5,332 nt of DNA, from NCBI GenBank assembly GCA_025352585.1, contig JANXTD010000220.1, positions 1 to 5,332 on the forward strand. The letters run 5' to 3'. Source of the DNA: Fimbriiglobus sp. GTDB taxonomy: Bacteria; Planctomycetota; Planctomycetia; Gemmatales; Gemmataceae. How positions within the stretch are numbered: position 1 is the stretch's first letter; each line of letters begins with the position of its first letter. The translations under genes and the position numbers were made by a program. Below, piece by piece: positions 1 through 3,982 of this stretch. A model generated the notes under the pieces. It was not told the DNA's origin. It searched no databases and worked only from the letters and a program-made list of their open reading frames with translations.

Positions 1-568
1 ACTTCATCGAGCCGGTCATGTCGAGCGTCATGGCGATGTCGCGCGGCCGGTAGACCGCGATGGCGTAGGCGTAGCTGTTCAAGTTGGTCACGCCCATCGC
101 CGAGCTGAACAGGCTGACCTGGTTGGCCTTGACCGTGACGCGGCTCGCCGTCCACGACTTCTCCCCCGCCGGGAGCGCCGCGCCGGCCGCGTACCAGTCG
201 CCCGGCTTGACCAGGAACTGCGGCGGGTTGTACGCTGGCGTCGTCGTGGTGTCGTAATACTTGTACAGGCCGAACTCGACCGTCGTCGAGTTGGGGAAGC
301 CGGGCCGCGTCGCCAGCTTGTTGTCCGTCACGTCCTGGACCGCGGCGGCGTTGGCGGCGGCCTGGTTGCCGTTCGCGACGTCCGGGTTCAGCGTCCGCGT
401 CGCGACCAGCGCGGCGGAGTCGGCCGCGCTCTGGCAGTTGGTCCGCGACACCGCCAGGATACCCAGGTCGAGGGCCATCGCGGTGAGCGAGCACAGAATC
501 GGCATCAGCATCGCCACGATCGGCAGGATGCTGCCTCGCCGGCGGCGGTGTCGGGGCAGGGGGCGCAT
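1..568 (-). CDS. TadG-like pilus-assembly protein with von Willebrand A domain (3' end outside window)
   Basis: The 189 visible codons form an N-terminal pseudopilin-like segment followed by the beginning of a von Willebrand A (VWA) domain. Residues 1-12 are strongly basic and Arg-rich. Then comes GSILPIVAM and a hydrophobic helix at about 13-40, followed by SRTNCQSAADSAALVATR, the hallmark of the TadG/Tad N-terminal family (alternating Ala/Asp after one membrane helix). Residues 60-175 look extracytoplasmic (Thr, Asn and Tyr-rich). At 177-188, RDIAMTLDMTGSM matches the first VWA metal-site motif (DxTxS variant, D183, T185, S187), so the domain continues beyond the left edge. The start is ATG at 566-568, with GGAG nine bases upstream (578-581). 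Position +5 after G12 is Ile, not the Glu seen in the two TadE proteins, which is usual for TadG. It is the third gene of a minus-strand cluster, 60 nt after the second TadE gene. The family is associated with Tad/Flp pili. The family assignment is secure; the exact role is inferred. Confidence 0.85.
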   Translation of the reverse strand, partial: MRPLPRHRRRRGSILPIVAMLMPILCSLTAMALDLGILAVSRTNCQSAADSAALVATRTLNPDVANGNQAAANAAAVQDVTDNKLATRPGFPNSTTVEFGLYKYYDTTTTPAYNPPQFLVKPGDWYAAGAALPAGEKSWTASRVTVKANQVSLFSSAMGVTNLNSYAYAIAVYRPRDIAMTLDMTGSMK

Positions 569-628
569 GGCGGGGGACTCCGGGGGAATGACGAAACCGA
601 CGCGAAACACGAGGGGCCGGCGGGCGGG

Positions 629-1222
629 TCAGCCCTCGAAGCCCATCATGGCGATGATGTTGACGTTGACGCTCTTCGACAGGCCGAAGACCGGCAGGAA
701 CGTAGTGTACTGGCCGACCACCTGGACCGCGAGCCGGTCCGAGAAGCCGCCCTGGTTCCACGCCGGCACCCCGACCGACGCCGCCGGCGGCGGGGCCGGC
801 TGGATGACCGGCGGGTCGCTGTAGAGTGTCGTGTTATCGACCGTGTAGACCCGAATATACATGTTCACGAGGTTGCGCTCGGTGCCGACCGCCTGCTGGA
901 GGAACCGGTCCTCGATGAAGGGCACCTTGTACATGGGCCGGCCGGCGCTGTAGGCGGCCTCGAACGACTGCCGCGGGTCGCCGGCCGTGTAGGCCGTCGG
1001 GGCCACGGCCGGCGGCGAACTGCTGCGCACCACGCCCCAGCGGGCCGCGTCGCGCGCCGCGTTGTGCAGGAGCTGGTGCATCATCAGGTAGCGCGCGTAC
1101 TCGAAGAGGCCGAAGAGGAACATCAGGAACACCGGCATCACCAGCGCGAACTCGACCATCGTCGCGCCGCGCCGGCGGGCGGGGGTGCGGGGGGCACTCA
1201 AGGCTGGGCGGGCGGGGCGCAT
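629..1222 (-). CDS. TadE-like pseudopilin, second copy
   Basis: A 197-residue TadE-family protein. Residues 1-19 are a basic cytoplasmic leader ending in RRRG. A prepilin-peptidase-type site follows, G19/ATMVE with Glu at +5 (E24), then a hydrophobic helix at about 25-40 and the helix EYARYLMMHQLLHNAARDAARWG, the typical TadE 'Ala-Arg-Asp-Ala-Ala-Arg' continuation. The rest is extracytoplasmic, with a Pro/Ala-rich stretch at 138-149 and a C-terminal beta-rich segment (QVVGQYTTFLPVFG ending in AMMGFEG) that matches the family tail. The length is normal for TadE. ATG at 1220-1222 is preceded by GGAG at 1231-1234 with an 8-nt spacer, which supports this start. TadE proteins are minor pseudopilins needed for assembly of Tad/Flp pili; in planctomycetes they often occur as tandem pairs in front of a TadG protein, as here. 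Whether this one is processed, and whether it builds a pilus, is inferred. Confidence 0.9.
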   Translation of the reverse strand: MRPARPALSAPRTPARRRGATMVEFALVMPVFLMFLFGLFEYARYLMMHQLLHNAARDAARWGVVRSSSPPAVAPTAYTAGDPRQSFEAAYSAGRPMYKVPFIEDRFLQQAVGTERNLVNMYIRVYTVDNTTLYSDPPVIQPAPPPAASVGVPAWNQGGFSDRLAVQVVGQYTTFLPVFGLSKSVNVNIIAMMGFEG

Positions 1223-1282
1223 CGGCGGGACTCCACGGGGCGGGGGTGCGGTCAGGCTCTCGGGCTCGCCGGGGGCGGGCGG

Positions 1283-1846
1283 TCACCAGGGCGGCAGGGC
1301 GGTGTTGATGACGAACGGGTCGTCCACGAGCATCTGCCACTTGGTGGTGCTCTGGAGCGAGGTGATCGCCAGGCCGGAGATGTTGGGGTCCTGACGCCAC
1401 CGGACCTTGCCGTCGTACTTCACGACCACTTGCACGGTGAAGCCCTGGTTCTTGGTGCCCTGGTACGGGTCGGTGTTGCTGGTCGTGCCGTCGGTGAAGG
1501 TGAAGAAGACGTCCACGTCGGCCCAGCGGAGGCCGGCCAGCCCGGAGCCGGCCAGCGACTGCATCACCGCGGCCTTGACGTTGGGCTGGTTGGTCGTGTT
1601 CGCCGCCGGCAGGATGGCCGTCTTGATGTCGGTCTGGACGCCGGCGCTCGTGACGGTGCGGCCCTGCGCGGCCAGCCGCGCCCCCTCGCGGGCGGCGGTC
1701 GAGACCATCTGCTGGATCTGCACCGCGCGGCCGGCCTCCCAGAGGCCGACCATCAGAGGGAACAGCACCCAGACCATGCAGACCGCGAACTCGACGGAGG
1801 CGGCCCCGCCGCGCTCGCGGCTCGCGGGGGTGGTGACGCGGATCAT
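1283..1846 (-). CDS. TadE-like pseudopilin, first copy
   Basis: A 187-residue TadE-family protein and the first gene of the minus-strand Tad cluster. After a short basic leader (TTPASRERG) there is a prepilin-type site, G14/AASVE with Glu at +5 (E19), a hydrophobic helix at about 20-36 and the family continuation EAGRAVQIQQMVSTAAREGARLAAQG. The remaining 125 residues are rich in Thr, Asn and Gln with alternating hydrophobic residues (for example VDVFFTF, FTVQVVVKY), which suggests an extracytoplasmic beta-rich domain. I chose ATG 1844-1846 because GAGGG lies at 1852-1856, five bases upstream. An in-frame start at 1993 would add 49 residues of Arg/Pro-rich sequence with no family similarity and would run through the presumed promoter. 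The gene ends 60 nt before the second TadE gene. The family is clear from the leader and helix; the precise partner or structure is unknown. Confidence 0.87.
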   Translation of the reverse strand: MIRVTTPASRERGGAASVEFAVCMVWVLFPLMVGLWEAGRAVQIQQMVSTAAREGARLAAQGRTVTSAGVQTDIKTAILPAANTTNQPNVKAAVMQSLAGSGLAGLRWADVDVFFTFTDGTTSNTDPYQGTKNQGFTVQVVVKYDGKVRWRQDPNISGLAITSLQSTTKWQMLVDDPFVINTALPPW

Positions 1847-1851
1847 GGCGG

Positions 1852-1856
1852 CCCTC
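1852..1856 (-). promoter_or_regulatory. ribosome binding site of the first TadE gene
   Basis: On the minus strand GAGGG lies five bases upstream of the ATG at 1846. It decides between this start and the longer in-frame start at 1993, which has no comparable sequence in front of it. Confidence 0.65.
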
Positions 1857-1873
1857 GGCGGAGGAAGGAACGG

Positions 1874-1906
1874 CGGTCGGCCCCCAGGCAGGCCCTGGGC
1901 GGACCG
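1874..1906 (-). promoter_or_regulatory. possible 5'-leader hairpin of the Tad cluster
   Basis: An inner 6-bp stem (CCCAGG with CCTGGG, 1883-1888 and 1894-1899, 5-base loop) sits inside an outer 5-bp stem (CGGTC with GACCG, 1874-1878 and 1902-1906). If the transcript begins just downstream of the octamer at 1922, this hairpin lies in the leader of the Tad mRNA, about 18 nt before the ribosome binding site. It does not cover that site. No known riboswitch class is recognised. Confidence 0.3.
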
Positions 1907-1921
1907 GCGGCACCCGGAACC

Positions 1922-1929
1922 GTAGGACA
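1922..1929 (-). promoter_or_regulatory. candidate promoter element or operator, minus-strand copy
   Basis: Read on the minus strand this is TGTCCTAC followed by GGTTCC, 75 nt before the first TadE start codon. It is the exact inverted counterpart of 2014-2021. The hexamer TACGGT overlapping its end only weakly resembles a sigma-70 -10 box (3 of 6), and no clear -35 box is visible, so it may be either a core promoter element or a regulator site. Confidence 0.35.
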
Positions 1930-1949
1930 CGCCGAACCGGCTTTCGGCG
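1930..1949. repeat. perfect 7-bp inverted repeat beside the minus-strand TGTCCTAC element
   Basis: CGCCGAA and TTCGGCG form a perfect 7-bp stem with a 6-base loop (CCGGCT). The repeat abuts the minus-strand promoter-like octamer on its upstream side, where a regulator or an alternative -35 contact could bind. It has no T-tract and is not placed as a terminator. Confidence 0.4.
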
Positions 1950-1955
1950 CGGCGT

Positions 1956-1978
1956 CGGGGAATTCCGGGAAATCCCCG
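1956..1978. repeat. imperfect inverted repeat near the middle of the divergent region
   Basis: The arms CGGGGAATT and AAATCCCCG pair at eight of nine positions (one A-A mismatch) around a 5-base CCGGG centre. Its near-central position, 26 nt from the minus-strand octamer and 35 nt from the plus-strand one, is where a shared operator would be expected. The alternative is chance, which is common in GC-rich DNA; the AT-containing arms make it a little less likely. Confidence 0.35.
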
Positions 1979-2013
1979 CGCCGATTCCGACACCGCCCCC
2001 GCGCCGCCGAAGT

Positions 2014-2021
2014 TGTCCTAC
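2014..2021 (+). promoter_or_regulatory. candidate promoter element or operator, plus-strand copy
   Basis: TGTCCTAC followed by ACT, ending 46 nt before the kinase ATG at 2068. The overlapping hexamer TACACT (2019-2024) matches a -10 consensus at 4 of 6 positions, which would put the transcript start near 2030. That fits the ATG at 2068 and not the GTG at 2029. I see no recognisable -35 box 16-18 nt upstream. Confidence 0.4.
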
Positions 2022-2067
2022 ACTCTGGGTGTGGCGTCCGCCCGTACCCCCGAGCCGCCCGGCGACC

Positions 2068-3534
2068 ATGCCGAAGCCCTCCACACTCCTGGCGATGGTC
2101 GAGGTGATCCGCGCCAGCCGGCTCGTGGCGGAGCCGCGCCTCCAGGCGGCGCTGGCCGGCCACGACGCCTCCCGGCCCGACGACCTCCTCGACCGGCTCG
2201 TGACCGACGGCACCTGCACGGCGTTCCAGGCGGAGCAGCTCGCGATGGGCCGCTGGCGCGGCTTCGTGGCGGGGCCGTACCGGCTGCTCGACCGCCTCGG
2301 CGGCGGCGGCATGGGCCAGGTCTTCCTCGCCGAGCACGCCACCACCGGCCGGGCCGTGGCCGTCAAGCTCCTCGCCGCCGAACTCGCCGACGACGCCACC
2401 GCCCGCGCCCGCTTCGCGCGGGAGGCCCAGGCCGCCGCGGCGCTGGCGCACCCCAACATCGTCCGCGTGCTGGACCTCGACACCGAGGCCAGGCCGCCCT
2501 ACCTGGTCATGGAGCACGTCGATGGCGTGAGCCTGCAAGCCGCCGTCGCGCGGCACGGCACCTTCGCGGCCGGGTGGGCGGCCCGCGTCGGCCACCAGGT
2601 CGCGCTCGCGCTGCAGTGCGCCGCCGACGCCGGGCTGGTCCACCGCGACGTGAAGCCGGCCAACGTGCTGCTCGACCGCGCCGGCGAGTGCAAGCTGCTC
2701 GACCTCGGCATCGTGCTGATCGACGGCGTGGCCGGCCTGACGCTCGTCGCCGGGGCGCGGACGATCCTCGGCACGGCCGACTACCTCGCCCCGGAGCAGG
2801 CCGTCGATAGCTCTGGGGTGGACGCCCGCGCCGACCTGTACGCCCTCGGCGGCACCCTGTACTACCTGCTGTCGGGTGCGCCGCCGTTCCCCGACGGCTC
2901 GCCGGTGAGCAAGCTGGTGGCGAAGCAGGTGCGCGACCCGGAGCGCATCGACCGGCTGCGGCCCGACCTGCCCGCGGGCCTCGCCGACGCGGTCCACACG
3001 TTACTCGCGCGCCGCCCGGGGGACCGCTACCCGACGGCGGCGGCGGCGGCGGCGGCGCTGGCCCCGTTCGCGACGGCGGGGCCGGAGTTCCTCGTCAAGC
3101 TCTTCGCCGGCCGCCACCCCGCGCCCGACGCCCGCGCGCCGCGCCGCCAGGCGTTTGGCGACGAGCGCGGCCTCGAGACGGCCGGCACCCTCGACGAGTC
3201 GGCGGCCTCGAAGACCGACATCATCCCCTTCTGCCTGACGCGCCTCGCCAAGGCCCTGCCGCCGGTCGGCTCGCCCCCGCCGGCGGCGGCCGACTTCGAC
3301 TTCGACTTCGCGACCGCGTCGCCGACGGTCGTCGTGTCGCGCGCCGAGATCGCGGCCGCCCGCCTGCTCGCCCCGCGCCGCGGCCGGCGGAGCCGGGCGC
3401 GGGTCGCCCTCGCCGTGGTGGCTTTCGCGCTCGCCCTCGCGGCGGCGACCGTCGGCGCGCTGAGCCGGCCGCCGCGGCCCGCCGGACGCCCGCCCGCGCC
3501 GCTGCCGCCTCTCGCCGAAGTCCCACCCCGTTAG
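2068..3534 (+). CDS. membrane-anchored Ser/Thr protein kinase (PknB-like, Hanks type)
   Basis: A 488-residue kinase that phosphorylates Ser/Thr on protein substrates. Residues 1-70 form a helical lead-in seen in many planctomycete kinases (DDLLDRLVTDGTCTAFQAEQL). The kinase domain spans about 71-335: Gly-rich loop GGGGMGQV (78-85), ATP lysine in AVAVK (K100), alpha-C glutamate E119, catalytic loop HRDVKPAN (192-199, D194), metal-binding DLG (212-214) in place of DFG, APE (241-243), DLYALG (256-261) and R320. All catalytic residues are present, so it should be active. Residues 336-440 are a linker of low complexity with DFDFDF at 409-414. A single membrane helix follows at about 446-465 with only 23 Pro-rich residues beyond it, so there is no large external sensor domain. 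I prefer ATG 2068; a GTG at 2029 would add 13 residues but overlaps the putative promoter. No clear Shine-Dalgarno is visible. It is transcribed divergently from the Tad cluster; its substrates are unknown. Confidence 0.93.
   Translation: MPKPSTLLAMVEVIRASRLVAEPRLQAALAGHDASRPDDLLDRLVTDGTCTAFQAEQLAMGRWRGFVAGPYRLLDRLGGGGMGQVFLAEHATTGRAVAVKLLAAELADDATARARFAREAQAAAALAHPNIVRVLDLDTEARPPYLVMEHVDGVSLQAAVARHGTFAAGWAARVGHQVALALQCAADAGLVHRDVKPANVLLDRAGECKLLDLGIVLIDGVAGLTLVAGARTILGTADYLAPEQAVDSSGVDARADLYALGGTLYYLLSGAPPFPDGSPVSKLVAKQVRDPERIDRLRPDLPAGLADAVHTLLARRPGDRYPTAAAAAAALAPFATAGPEFLVKLFAGRHPAPDARAPRRQAFGDERGLETAGTLDESAASKTDIIPFCLTRLAKALPPVGSPPPAAADFDFDFATASPTVVVSRAEIAAARLLAPRRGRRSRARVALAVVAFALALAAATVGALSRPPRPAGRPPAPLPPLAEVPPR
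3037..3057 (+). repeat. GCG trinucleotide run (seven units) in the kinase gene
   Basis: Seven identical GCG codons encode Ala 324-330 at the end of the kinase domain, just after the conserved RPGDRYPT segment. Pure codon runs of this kind can gain or lose units by slippage without breaking the frame. Confidence 0.8.
3292..3309 (+). repeat. GACTTC hexamer repeated three times in the kinase linker
   Basis: Three exact tandem copies encode DFDFDF at residues 409-414, within the low-complexity juxtamembrane linker. The repeat is in frame, so copy changes would be tolerated. Confidence 0.75.
3531..3534. other. overlapping convergent stop codons (TTAG)
   Basis: The plus-strand kinase ends with TAG at 3532-3534 and the minus-strand crcB gene ends with TAA read from 3533-3531. 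The two genes share four bases and leave no room for an intergenic terminator; I see no stem plus T-tract in the ends of either gene. Confidence 0.9.
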
Positions 3535-3950
3535 CGCTTGCCGAAGAGTTGGTTCGCCAGCAGCGTCCCGGCCGCGACCGCCGCGAAGCCGACGACGCAA
3601 CTCGCGCCGACGTTGCCCAGCGCCGCCGGGTAGTGGCCCTCGCGCACGAGCTTGTACGTCTCCCACTCGAACGTCGAGAAGGTCGTGTAGCCGCCGCAGA
3701 AGCCGGTGCCCAGCAGCAGGTACGCCTCGCGGCACGCCGGGGCCACGCGCTCCAGGAACGCGACGGCGAAGAAGCCCACCAGGAACGAGCCGCTGATGTT
3801 GACGACCAGCGTGCCCCACGGCAGCCCGCCCGGCCACGCCTGGGCGTCGATCCAGCGGCCGAGCCAGTAGCGCAAGTTGCCGCCGACGGCGCTGCCGACC
3901 GCGATCAGCGTCACGGGGTGGGTCGCCACGGCTGACAGCCACTCGCCCAT
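3531..3950 (-). CDS. crcB: fluoride ion channel CrcB/Fluc
   Basis: A 139-residue membrane protein of the Fluc family, which lets fluoride leave the cytoplasm and protects enolase and other enzymes. Four hydrophobic segments fall at about 12-30, 45-68, 76-95 and 107-133. The family signatures are all present: GGNLRYWLGR (23-32), TLVVNISGSFLVGF (47-60, with the pore Asn N51) and GFCGGYTTFSTF (83-94, with the two Phe residues F91 and F94 and the TTFST stretch that forms the central sodium site). The functional unit is an antiparallel dimer of such chains; only one copy is visible here, as expected for a homodimeric type. The start is ATG 3948-3950, preceded by GAGGGG at 3958-3963. A longer in-frame start at 4196 would add 82 Arg/Gly-rich residues inside the sulfatase gene and is not credible. 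It lies 32 nt after the sulfatase gene on the same strand, probably in one transcript. I see no fluoride riboswitch in the short gap. Confidence 0.95.
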   Translation of the reverse strand: MGEWLSAVATHPVTLIAVGSAVGGNLRYWLGRWIDAQAWPGGLPWGTLVVNISGSFLVGFFAVAFLERVAPACREAYLLLGTGFCGGYTTFSTFEWETYKLVREGHYPAALGNVGASCVVGFAAVAAGTLLANQLFGKR

Positions 3951-3957
3951 CGCGGAA

Positions 3958-3963
3958 CCCCTC
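3958..3963 (-). promoter_or_regulatory. ribosome binding site of crcB
   Basis: GAGGGG on the minus strand, seven bases before the ATG at 3950. It supports the 139-residue start over the longer open frame. Confidence 0.75.
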
Positions 3964-3982
3964 GAACCGAAAGCCGCGGCGG

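Larger units (their letters stand above)
1847..2067. other. divergent intergenic region between the Tad cluster and the kinase
   Basis: This 221-nt region separates two genes read in opposite directions, so it should contain both promoters. It is locally less GC-rich than its surroundings around 1960-1975 and 2011-2026. It holds two outward-pointing copies of TGTCCTAC (1922-1929 minus, 2014-2021 plus) and three hairpin-forming sequences (1874-1906, 1930-1949, 1956-1978). I see no convincing small gene in it. The open frames that cross it are low-complexity Arg/Pro translations of GC-rich DNA. Confidence 0.7.

Noticed and set aside
1883..1899. The CCCAGG/CCTGGG hairpin as a transcription terminator
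   Set aside because: It has no T-tract on either strand and lies between divergent genes where no transcript should end.
2029..2067. GTG at 2029 as the kinase start
   Set aside because: It would add only 13 Pro-rich residues and lies at the expected transcript start after TACACT (2019-2024), so ATG 2068 is more likely. It is not fully excluded because neither start has a clear ribosome site.
548..2107. A 519-codon plus-strand open frame opposite the Tad genes
   Set aside because: It is antisense to three well-supported genes and translates to His/Arg/Gly-rich low-complexity sequence. Long antisense frames are expected in DNA of this GC content.
834..2483. A 549-codon minus-strand open frame crossing the Tad genes, the divergent region and the kinase start
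   Set aside because: It is an out-of-frame shadow with Arg/Pro-rich sequence and no family features, and it runs through the promoter region.
1843..2997. A 384-codon minus-strand open frame antisense to the kinase
   Set aside because: It mirrors conserved kinase codons and has composition typical of a shadow frame; no motif or ribosome site supports it.
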